This document shows, in pieces, positions 24,901 to 35,800 of a stretch of 64,000 nt of DNA. This DNA is from Bacillota bacterium (GTDB taxonomy: Bacteria > Bacillota > Clostridia > Acetivibrionales > DSM-1351), in contig JAEZUC010000094.1 in NCBI GenBank assembly GCA_023443515.1, positions 1-64,000 of the forward strand. Direction: 5' to 3'. Both the position numbers and the translations under genes were made by a program. The notes under the pieces are model-generated. The model worked only from the letters and a program-made list of their open reading frames with translations. It had not been told where the DNA came from and ran no database searches. The number at the start of each line of letters is the position of its first letter. Position 1 is the first letter of the stretch.

Positions 24901-26781
24901 CCCGTCATAAACTTTATCCCATTGTATGTGGTCACCACTTATATACGATCTGCATATTTCGTCCAGATGTTCGTTGTAAATGTCCCCTGAAGCTGATGTC
25001 AAATCAGGCAGGGTGTCAGCTCTGTGAGTCAGGTTTTCAAAAGTGGATATTCCCGGATGGTCATTGGCATATTCTTTTACAGCATATATACACTTTGTGT
25101 CAATATTGCATTTATTTGAGCCCGTTAGAAATGCAAGCTTTTGTTTTAAATCCGTGATATCTGTTGTAATAATTGCGATTCTTACAGGGAAATGCGTCCT
25201 CCCCGTATTTGCGGTATAACAAATATCCTCTAAAGTTACATTTTTAATATTGTCCACCACATGCCTATAGGCTTCTATATAATTCTGCAAAGCACTTACA
25301 CTGTTTGCAGAAATCGTAAGAACATTTTTTCTGTATGGGATTGTATTTTCCTCTGCCGTATATTGTGCTTTGTCCCATGTGGGAGCTTCTTCTAAAATCA
25401 CGTGGCAGTTTGTTCCGCTCAATCCAAAGGAGCTTATCCCGCATCTTCTGGGAAACCCGTCTGTCTCCCATTGTGTTAATCGATCATTAATATATACCGG
25501 GGATTCCTGTATGTTGGTTTTCCTGTTGGGCCTTTTAAAATGGAGCATAGGAGGTAATTCTTTATTTGCCAGAGCCATAACCATCTTGATTAAGCCTGCC
25601 ATTCCCGATGCATTATCAAGATGACCGATATTTGTCTTTACTGTTCCCAAAGCACAAAACTGCTTTTTATCCGTGTACCTTTTAAAAGCCGATTCAATTC
25701 CGTCAATTTCTAAAGGATCGCCCAATTTTGTCCCTGTTCCGTGTGCTTCTATATATGAAATTGTTTCCGGATTCACTCCGGCATCCTTCCATGCCTTTAC
25801 TATGACCTCCTCCTGTGCGGCTGAGTTGGGAGCGGTAATACCTATAGAGTTTCCATCCTGATTGATGGCACTTCCCTTGATTACCGCGTATATGTTGTCC
25901 CTGTCTGCAATTGCCTTCTTCAAAGGCTTTAAAAGTATTGCCGCACAGCCCTCTCCTATTCCGGTTCCGTCAGAAGAATCATCGAAGGATCTGGCTTTTC
26001 CGTCCGAGGATGTTATTCCAATGCCATCCTGCCTGTTGATTTTTAAGGGCAACAAATTGAGCTTGACCCCTCCTGCCAGAGCCGTTTCGCATTCTCCGTT
26101 CCTTATTGCCCGACAAGCTATGTGTATTGCAACCAGTGATGAGGAACATGCAGTATCCACCAGCATACTGGGGCCCTTCAAATCAAGATAATAAGAAATC
26201 CTGCTTGCAATTATAGATTTTATATTCCCCGGTATTGCTACCCCTGATAATCCCGGGTCCACTGTATGTATGAATCTTTTATAACTTTCACCGAAATCGG
26301 AGCTGTAGCCAACGTATACACCCGTTTTGCTTCCTGACAGCCTGCCGTTTCCATATCCTGAGTCTTCTATAGCCTGATATGCCGTCTGCAGAAATAGTCT
26401 CTGATTTGGGTCTATCAGGCTTGCTTCCTTAGGTGATATTTTAAAAAATTTATAATCAAATTTATCTACTTCATCAAGGAAGGCACCTATACTGTATTCT
26501 AATTCTGACGGTTTCAGGTTCATGTGGCCCAGCAGTGCATCTGTGTCCTTTTTCCTTTCCTCCGGAAAATCTGATACACAATCCCTGCCATTTCTGATAT
26601 TAATCCAAAATTCATCAGTATTCTGGGCAAATGGTAATTTTGCTGCCATGCCAACTATTGCTATATCATTATCACGGCTGACCTCATTTTCCTTTAGCAG
26701 CTTTATTATTTGGGCCGCAGCCTGCTTACCAATATTGCCGTTTCCTGTGTTTTCAATGATATACTGAAATACCCTGTTCAA
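21943..26781 (-). CDS. trans-AT PKS module: KS-DH-KR-ACP
   Basis: Monomodular polyketide synthase of 1612 aa that adds one malonyl-derived unit and leaves an alpha,beta-double bond. Domains: N-terminal docking helices 1-35; KS 38-465 (C212 in DTACSSS, H347, H387); linker ending PTYPFERLRCW (646); DH about 665-940 with intact HKVNGNFIVP (H700, P709) and D863 in HPALMDSAVN; KR about 955-1430 (GGLGGIG, S1340, Y1353); ACP with S1522 in LGGDSI. The last 30 residues (IMQQLSRGEITIEEADKLMKSI) look like a C-terminal docking helix of the four-helix-bundle type that would meet the N-terminus of the next protein. No integrated AT, so it depends on the stand-alone acyltransferase at 39.8-41.1 kb. TTG start with GGGGG 8 nt upstream. 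Confidence 0.94.
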   Translation of the reverse strand: MNRVFQYIIENTGNGNIGKQAAAQIIKLLKENEVSRDNDIAIVGMAAKLPFAQNTDEFWINIRNGRDCVSDFPEERKKDTDALLGHMNLKPSELEYSIGAFLDEVDKFDYKFFKISPKEASLIDPNQRLFLQTAYQAIEDSGYGNGRLSGSKTGVYVGYSSDFGESYKRFIHTVDPGLSGVAIPGNIKSIIASRISYYLDLKGPSMLVDTACSSSLVAIHIACRAIRNGECETALAGGVKLNLLPLKINRQDGIGITSSDGKARSFDDSSDGTGIGEGCAAILLKPLKKAIADRDNIYAVIKGSAINQDGNSIGITAPNSAAQEEVIVKAWKDAGVNPETISYIEAHGTGTKLGDPLEIDGIESAFKRYTDKKQFCALGTVKTNIGHLDNASGMAGLIKMVMALANKELPPMLHFKRPNRKTNIQESPVYINDRLTQWETDGFPRRCGISSFGLSGTNCHVILEEAPTWDKAQYTAEENTIPYRKNVLTISANSVSALQNYIEAYRHVVDNIKNVTLEDICYTANTGRTHFPVRIAIITTDITDLKQKLAFLTGSNKCNIDTKCIYAVKEYANDHPGISTFENLTHRADTLPDLTSASGDIYNEHLDEICRSYISGDHIQWDKVYDGKGMKKVSLPTYPFERLRCWLTTNTPKAVEINAYQQSYNKLGYPLLDSCSTETMEGAVYNTNFQVNRHWVLNEHKVNGNFIVPGTSYIEMVSEAVGHYKYYENLEFRDIIFEFPLAVGENEARDVQTVLKIEDGYLGFYVASRPDGDKWVRHVQGKVFLDEDRNSVRYNPDEMARSAIFEEDIELTGQRKGLIDTGPRWNNLKKVYTLHDGVLAYLVLPGEFTGDLDKCLIHPALMDSAVNVAIGSIGEGLYLPWSYKSLRIYGKMPDKLYSLIRQKGKADLNMETASFDIILMDEKGRVFADIENYTLKKVNQLLTTTDDKSVKVNMFHRMNWIKSYTTKGDELIYDEDKPATGKVLLFKDRGSLWMDIKETLGVDAVEVDIGGCYEKLGSGRYRIGYGEEDYDRLIKDLREEGISQIIHLSSIGWGKLPEDSDSLVETQKRGLYSLVYLIRSLINNKMRNRVELIAVSDYVNMVTGIERRINYYNAAIPGICMVAGQEYGNLNCRCIDIDETTEVGKLVSELNSRDNCSLIAYRDGERYRQELDEVNLEDSEPEEIEICVKGVYIITGGLGGIGREFARYLSAKKPVSLVLIARTHIPDREAWDEILEENRGTLQAKIEFIKAIEKSGSQVMYYSADVSDETDMKNVLSNIRRKYGRINGVIHAAGVAGNGFIIRKDMEVFDNVVKPKVQGTFILDMLTKEDNLDFFIMFSSINSILGGAGQSDYTAANSFMDAFADYRRKTAGGKTVSINWTAWKETGMAFDNGIINGKIRGVFLPATTSDAIQMFEEITAKKLTRIIAGQLDFETIPLLDSDTAISFSNKIQGKIHKHKVRSKTDSQRNTIREVEITPLRIKGSLDKGTSSVQAVVARIWAGALGLEEVSVYDNFNDLGGDSIMATLLLKDLEKEFPGIVDISDIFNYPSISAMSEYIESRTGKEEIQPDIEEQQIMTEDGEAGMEEIMQQLSRGEITIEEADKLMKSIGLI

Positions 26782-26823
26782 AAAGCATCCCCCTTTAAGC
26801 CCTTAAATTTGTCATGAGCCACG

Positions 26824-29800
26824 TTACATATCATCCAATTTTGACAACACTTCATCAATTAATATATCTCCGCTTTCAAAGCCGTCCAGCAATTTGATAA
26901 TGTCATCATCAACGTCGTCGGAGGTTGGAACAGTAATATTTTCGTGCTTCTTCTGTTCTGAGTCTTCCATAAAATCTGCCAGCTTTGATATTGTTGGATA
27001 TTTAAAAATATCAATAACCTTGATTTTTCCGGGATATTTTTCATCAATCATTGAATGCATCTGGTTTACCAGAAGAGAATTCCCGCCCAAGGAAAAGAAG
27101 TTATCTTTTGTTCCCAGCTTCTTCATATCAAGAAGCTGGCTCCATATACCTGCCAGAAATCTTTCCACCTCCGATTCCGGCATTGCATAATTCTCATTTC
27201 TTTGGAAAGGTTCACCGATATCAAGTGCGGTAAGTGACTTCCTGTCTATCTTCCCGTTTGGTGTCAGTATCATCTTTTCCAACCATATAAATTGTGCGGG
27301 AATCATATAGTCAGGAAGCTTCTTCTCCAGGCAGGCCCTCAGTTCTTCATAGGTGTGCTCTCTTGGGGCTGTGTAGTAGCAAATAAGCTTGCTTGTTTCC
27401 CCCGACTTCTTTGCCACTACCGCTACCTGTATAATTTCTTCATTTTGCAGCAGAACATTTTCAATTTCACCTATCTCTATTCTGTATCCCCGTACCTTAA
27501 TCATTCCGTCTTTCCTTCCCAGATACTCTATGGTACCGTCACTGAGATATTTACCCACATCCCCGGTCCGATAAATGATACTCCCTTTCTCTCCATAAGG
27601 GGTGAAGACCTCCCTTGTTTTTTCCTCGTCCTTGTAATAACCTCTTGTTACGTTTAAACCACTTATATAGATATCACCCGGAATGCCTATGGGACACATT
27701 TTTTTACATGCATCCAGTATTAAAACTTTGTTGTTGGAGATAGGTTTACCTATGGGTATTACTGTTGAATTACCGGGATTATCCCCGACATCATAGCTTG
27801 TTACCCAAATAGTCGCTTCTGTAGGGCCATACATGTTTACTAGCCTTGCATGATGAAAATACCCCCGAATATCTTTTGCCAGCTCGTAGGTCCACGCTTC
27901 GCCGCCTATCATTATGCACCTTATACGTGAGAAAAGCTCCTGATTACCAAGGGTTTTCCTACTCTTGACAGCAGTAAGCAGTTGTATCATCAATGCCGGA
28001 ACAGAATGCCATATGGTGACCTTACCTGCATCTATGTATTCCATGAAAAGAGAGCCGTCCTTCATCCTGCTGTCAGGTACTATGCAAAGACACGCACCGC
28101 TTAAGAGAGAGCCGAATATTTCGAACACGGAAATATCAAAACTCATGGAGGTCACTAATGCCATTACGTCTTTAGGGCTCAAGTTTATATTTTCAATGCT
28201 CCAATTCAGATAGTTGACGGCATTAGCATGGGATACTCCGACTCCCTTTGGAAGCCCTGTGGAGCCTGACGTATAAATTATATACATGAGGTTTTCAGGG
28301 TTTGTTTTATTTGTGAGATTATACGGTGACAGGTTTTTTATATCCTCAGCCGTATACTTTATAAGTCCTGCTGCTTTGCCTGCTCCTTCGGACAGATTTA
28401 TAACTACTTCCAGACTATTTTCTTCAGTATTTATCATTTCTGTTTTTTCAAAGGAGCTTTGGTCGATTATCAAAAATCTTGTCTGACTGTGCTTCAGCAT
28501 ATAATGTATTCTGTCTGCCGGATAATCAGGGTCAACGGGTACATATGCCCCCCCTGCCTTGAGTATTCCAAGCATTCCTATTATCATCTCAATACTCTTG
28601 TGAACCATGATTCCTACCGGTTCTTCCCTCTTGATGCCTTCATTCTGCAATAACCGAGCAAGTTTGTTCGCCTTTTCATTCAATTCGTTGTAGGTTATAC
28701 CTGTACCCTCACACATTACAGCTATAGAATCAGGCCTGAATTCAGCCTGCCTTTCGAAAAGCTCATGAACGGTAAGTTTTCCGCTATCACCGAAATCAAC
28801 ATCTGTAGCATTGAAAACACCTTCTATTTTTTCCTTTTCTTCTTTTGTAATTATGTCAATATCGGATAGAGTAATATCAGGGTTATTCAGAACCTGCTCC
28901 AGAATATTCAGGAAATGCAAAGACATTCTTTCCACAGTCTCCCTCATGAATATTTTTGTGCAGTATTCCAGTCTGAAATGCAGGGTGTTTTCTTTTTCTA
29001 CAGACTCTAATGTCAAATCAAATTTTGAGGATTTACTGTCAAACTCCCGTGACTTAAACCTCAGTCCCTCCTCTTCTATCTCAGGCAGACTTGTGTTTTG
29101 CATTATAAACATAACATCAAATAAAGGACTTCTGCTTAAATCTCTTGGGACATTCAATTTATCCACTAATTCCTCAAACTGGTAGTCCTGATTTTCATAA
29201 GCATTTAAAGCATTATGACGTACCTCCTGCAGGAAGTTGTGGAATGTTTTAGTCCCTTCGGGTCTGTTTCTCATAGCCAGGGTATTGATGAAGACACCAA
29301 GCATATTTTCCAGATCAGCGTTCCCACGCCCGGCTACAGGCATACCAACAATAATGTCCTCTTGTCCCGTATACTTATAAAGCAAAACGTTAAAAACAGC
29401 CAGCAGTGTCATGGAAGTGGTAGTCTTTTCGCTGGTTTCAACTTCATGAAGCTTTTTTGACACTGCTTCATTTAATTCAAAGTACACAGTGTCCCCTTCA
29501 TAACTTTGCACGGTTGGTCTTGTATAGTCAGCAGGCATATTAAGAACCGGGATATCTCCGCTAAACATGCCTATCCAGTAGTTCTCCTGCTGTTTGTATC
29601 TCTCACTGCCGTACAGACTGCTCTTCCAAGAAACATAATCCCTGTACTGTACTGTTAATTCCTCAAGCTCCTTACCTCTGTATAGTTCTATAAAGTCACG
29701 TGTAAGAATTCCCAAAGACATACCATCGCAGATGATATGATGAATATCAAACATAATGGTCTTTTTACCATTGTCAATCAACAGCAGGTTTACTCTGAAA

Positions 29801-32800
29801 AGTGGCCCGCTCTTTAAATTGAACGGTTTTATCAAATTCTGAATCTTTCCGTCTGAATCGTCTTCCTTAGTCTCGATATATGCAATTTCCGGCTCCATAC
29901 ACTCCCGAACTATCTGTACCGGAACCCCATCCGTTGCATCAAAGTATGTCCTTAGTATTTCATGTCTTTCTACCAGCTTTTTAATGGCCTGTTCAAAACG
30001 TTCCCTGTTAAACTCCCCTTCCAAATCCATTACAACAGGTATATTATAGGCAGTGCTTTCCCCTGTCACAGCTTCCATCAGATAAATTCTTCTCTGAGCA
30101 GGCGACAAACTGTAAGAACTGCTCTTTTCAACCGGTATAATGGGTTGGTATTCACTGATATCAGTTCCGTTAATATAACCTGCCAGTTCTTTTATTGTTG
30201 GAGTTTTAAAAACCGCACTAAGAGGTATTTCCGCGCCCAACTCCTTGTATATCCTGGACACTAGGATTGTAGCCTTTAATGAATGTCCCCCAAGTGCAAA
30301 GAAGTTATCATTAACTCCTGCCCTCTGGATATTCAAAACCTCCCGGTAAATCCTCTGCAATGCCTTTTCCGTTTCATTTACAGCATCAACAAAGCTGTTG
30401 ATGTTTAAGTCAGCCAGTACCGGACAGGGCAAAGCTTTTCTGTCTGTTTTGCCGTTTGGAGTCAAAGGCAACTCTTCAAGTACCATAATATATGCGGGTA
30501 TCATGTATTGGGGAAGTTCATTTTCCAGATATTTTTTTAGCTCTGCTTCCGTTAAGTCCCTGTCAGCTGTTACATATGCACCAAGATATCTGTTTTCACT
30601 ATCTTCACCCTTTACATCTACTACCGCTTCCCTAACTCCTGAATATTTAAGCAGCAGTTCTTCTATTTCGCCCAGCTCAATCCTGTAACCTCTCAGCTTG
30701 ATCTGATGGTCGATTCTGCGTATATATTCTATATTACCGTCAGGAAGCCACTTTACAAGATCTCCTGTTCTGTACATTTTTTTGCCTGGCATATATGGAT
30801 TTTCTACAAACTTCTCCAAAGTCAGTTCAGGTCTGTTTATGTATCCTCTTGATAATCCGTCTCCGGAAATGCATAATTCCCCCGGAATACCTATGGGCTG
30901 AAGGTTACCGCTCTCACTGAAAATATAGACCTGTGTATTTGCTATGGGCTTTCCTATGTCAATTGTGCTTCTGTCTGTCAGTTCACGTATGGTAGACCAT
31001 ATTGTGGTTTCGGTGGGCCCATACATATTGTATATCCTTGCATTTGTACACTTCTTGACCTCTTCCAGCAAGGCTTGTGGAAAGGCTTCTCCTCCTACCA
31101 TCAGCACCTGAGGCACTGACAGACTGGACCGTCCTCTGCTGTCACTCAAAAGCAGTTGCAGTCGAGATGGTGTCATTTGGAGCATTTCAATACTATTTTC
31201 TTTTATTATTTGGCTTAACAGCTTTGGATCCTTTTGCTGTTCTTCACTTGCTATTACTACCTTCATACCTATGCAGAGAGGCAGAATTGTTTCCAGTACA
31301 AATATATCAAAGGACATAGAGGTTAGGGCCAGAATTGATTTACCGCTGCTAAACTCAATTTTTTCAACCATACCTTCAATAAAGTTACATACTGCTTGGT
31401 GCTCAATCATTACCCCTTTAGGCTTTCCTGTAGAACCGGAGGTATATATAACATAAGCCAGAGAATCCGGGCTGTTATTTATTGACAAGTTCTCACAATT
31501 ACCTGTATACAGTCCGTCATCATCCAAATCAACTGAAATGCCGTAAAAATCAACTGTTCCTTTTAGCCTTCCACTTGTCAATAAAACCTTTACCGAGCTG
31601 TCATTGAGCATATAATTTATGCGTTCCCCCGGGTATTCGGGATCTATAGGCAGATATGCCGCTCCGGCTTTGAGAATACCAAGTATCCCCACCAGCATAT
31701 TGCAGGAGCGTTCCACCATGATACCAACTATATCACCCTTCATTACACCTTTTTCTAAAAGAGTCCCGGCAATACAATTAGCCAATGAATTTATCTGAGC
31801 ATATGTATAAATTGTATTCCCCTGTATTATACATTGAGAATGTGGTAAAGCCTTTGCCTGAAGTTCAAAAAGAGTATCTATGGTAGCAGTTCTATCATAT
31901 TGCCTTTCGGTAGCATTAAAGAGTGTTATTATTCTATTTTTCTCCTCCAGGGATAAGATTTCTATACCGTCAATACTCGTATCACTTTCTATCAATATGG
32001 CATTAATAATATTTTTATAATATACTGCAAAGCTTTCAATAGTTTGTTTTTCAAAAAGATCGGTGTTATATTCGGCTCTGATTTCTATACGGTTATCCTC
32101 TTCCCTGCAAAGCATACTAAGTTCAAACATACTGCTGCCCTCAGTCTCAGGCGGAATTTTATCGTATAATTGAAAAACAGTTGAAAAAACTGGACTTCTG
32201 CTCAAGTCACGCTCAGGATTCAATTTTGATATTATCAGGTCAAAGGGGTATTTTATATTCCGGTATGCCTTCAGACACTTTTCACGTACACAGGTTATAA
32301 GGTCATCGAGTGAAGAAATATTTTCAAAATTTACACGGATTGATAAGGTGTTTATAAATACACCCATTATATTCTCCAACTCTTTGTTTTCCCTTCCTGT
32401 CACCGGTAAGCCTACAATTATGTCTTTATCTGCAGTAATCTTTTGCAGCAGTACAAAATAAGCGGACAATAAGGCCATATTCAGGGTTATATTATGCTTC
32501 CTTGCAAACTCTTTTAATTTGGCTGTTGTATTCTCGTCTATGCTAAATTTAATGAAACTGCCGTTGTAGGTTTGCATCTGCGGTCTTTTATAATCCACAG
32601 GAAGATTCAATACCGGAAGTGGTTTGCACAATTCCTGCATCCAGTAATTTTCCATCTCCACAAACTCCGGACTATCCTGCCATTCAAGCTGCTGTTTTAC
32701 CCAGTCCGTATACCTAAAATTCAGCGGCTCCAGTTCCACAACCTTTCCCAGGATAATTCCCTCATACAATTTCATGAGTTCATAACTGAATATTCCCATG

Positions 32801-35800
32801 CTCCATCCGTCGGTAACAATATGATGTATATTGAGATAGAGGCAGTAGGAGGAATTACTCAGCTTGTAAACAATAACTCTCATGGGTGGCTTGGACAGAT
32901 TAAAAGGTTTCTTATTTTCTTGGGCTATTAGCTCATTAAGTACGCTCTCCTTATGAGGCTCTCCTGTTAAATCCACCACTTCAGGTTCATATTCATAAAC
33001 GGTCAGAATTCTCTGGTATGGCTCTCCGTTTTCTTCACCGAATACGGCCCTTAAGACCTCATGCCTTTGAATAAGCAGGTTAACGGCCTCTTTCAGTACA
33101 TGAACGTTCAACTCCGTATTTATATATGATACCAGCGGTAGATTGTATACTGTCATTTGAGGATCATAATTCTGTAAAAACCAAATTCTTTTTTGGATAT
33201 TGGACAGTTCATAGAAAGTATGCTCCGGTTCAGTTTCCCTTACATCTTTCACAAACACTTCTTTTTCAAGTGCCTTATCCTCAAGGAATTCTGCAAGCCT
33301 TTGTACTGTCAAGTATTCAAACAGGTCACTTATCCTGATGCTTGCATTGAGCTTCTTATTAATTTCATTTGCAATTCTTAATGCAATTATGGAATCTCCA
33401 CCCAGATTATACAGGTTTTCATATATATCAATCTCATCAAGGCCCAGCACTTCTCCCCACACCGTTGCAATGCTTTTCTCCATGGAAGTATATTTCTGAT
33501 TTTGCCTGCCTTTAGGAAGTACGATATTTCTCTTTTCGGGTTGTTGTACTTGCTGCGATAGCTTTATATAAGGCCTCAAACTGTTTTTTATTTCTTGGGA
33601 TAACTGTATATAGGCATTGTCCATGGCATATTCAGCCATAAATTCATAGTCCAGCTCTCCTATAACCACCCTTGGTAAACCGGCAGTCAAAGCCCTATCA
33701 AAAGCCTTTATGGCCTTTTCTTTTGAAATGAGCTTGAATATTCTTCTTCCATCAGACAGATTGTATTGGGAAGCCATGCCAACCTGATTCCATCCCGTCC
33801 AATTAATTGAAATTACCTTTCTCCCTGTTCTGTTTTTATATTCTGCGAAGGAATCCATAAAGGCATTTGCTGCTGAATATTCCCCCTGTCCATGTCCTCC
33901 TATGAACGAAGCTATTGAAGAAAACATAACAAAAAAGTCCAGTTTGTCGTGTTCAGTCAATCTGTCCAAAATCAGTGTCCCGTTTACTTTTGGAGCAATG
34001 ACCCTTTTTATTGCCTCAGTATCCTTCTTGATTAGTATTCCTTCCTCAAACACACCTGAGAGATTTATGACCCCGTTAATGCTTGCATAATGCTTGCGTA
34101 CTTCATCAAATATTTGTCTCACCGAAGCCATATCTGACAAATCAGCACTGAAACATACTACTTTGCTACCCATGTCTTCCAACTCTTTTATTGATTTGAT
34201 CCTGTCAATGATGTTATGATCTGTACCATTTATTCCATCATGGGTGTTTTTCAGTATATCGTCCCATAAACTGCGTTCAGGCAGAGGGGAGCGGTTAATC
34301 AGCACCAGGTTCACTCTTTTCTCTGCTGCCAGATATCTGCATATCTCCAGCCCGATTCCCCCTAAACCTCCGGCAACTATGTACACACCCTGCTCCCTGA
34401 TTTGAATCTTATCTTCGCCGTTACTATACGGGGTTTGTCTTTGCAGGTTCTGAATATACCTTTGTCCGTTACGATATGAAACATTAAATAGAAACTTCTT
34501 TTGGGCCAACTCGGAAATGATTAAGTCTATATCCACAGCTTTGTCTATATCAATACATCTGCACCTTATGTTGTCATATTCCTGACCGATTACTCTCCCC
34601 ATTGCATATACTGAACCACTGAATGCATTTATTTTTTCCTGGGTTTCAACTACTTGCGAAGCATTATCAGCTATAATTACCAATTCAAGGTCATTTTGTA
34701 TACTCTCGGATATGACCCTTGTCAAACGGTGCAGATTGTAAACACCTCTTTCCATCGCCTCATCCAAGCCGTCTATATCCATATGGGTACCAAAATTCAA
34801 AGCAGATAAATATATAATCCGGTTAACAGTTCTGCCCTTTAACTCTGAAAATAACTTTCTAAAGTCATCTTCTTGTGTGCCTGTCATATACTTGCCATGG
34901 TATATCTGTCGGAAATCGTTGCCGAATTCAACCTCTGCAGTTTCCGTCCCGGCTGCTCTTAGTTTTTGTGCCAGTTCCTCACCCATGCCATATTCATCAT
35001 TGAATATAATGGTAACACCTGTAAAACCAAAATTCTCACCTGTAAAAAACTCCTGCTCCTGTATCTCCCATCCGGTTTTATAAAAAAGGTTCTCCGGTTT
35101 TTCCGCTTCAAGCCCCGTATTATGAACCTTTTTGACAGAATAGTCCTCTATTTCCGCCAGTACTTTTCCATATTGATCCATAAGCGTTATGTTAAAGATA
35201 GCTATTTCATTATTTAAGGACATATTGTCTTTTCTTACTAAATGGCTGTAAAAACATCGGGGTAATGTTTCATATATCTTCAGGCTTTCATAGGACAGAG
35301 GCAGATACAGCCCTTCTCCCACACTCATGTTTGCGATATTAACTGCACAATCCATAAGTGAAGGATACATGTGATACTTGCTCAGATCCTCTGAATATTC
35401 TTCTCCCAGTTCAAAACACGCCAAGGCCATTCCGTCCCCAGTGTACATTGCCTTTAGGGTATCCCATCTGGGCCCTAACCTGAGTATGCCCTCCCTGCTT
35501 CCCATATTTCCTATATCTATTACGTTAGGGCAGGCTTCTTTTATCTTTTCAAAGTCCAAACTTCGGGAGCTTGCATCTTCTTTGAAAATTCCCGCTACTA
35601 CACCTGTGGAATGCTTCAGCCACTGTCCGTTTTCCTTCTGTTTACTTGCGATGGTATATTCAAGGGTATCTTCATCCCTTTTAATTATTGTATGTACTTC
35701 TTTTTCTTCATCAGGTTTTAATATAAGCGGATGTATAAATGTTACCTGCTGCATTTTTACAGGATGATTTTCGAAATGCTTTCTGCTTGCCTCCCTGATC

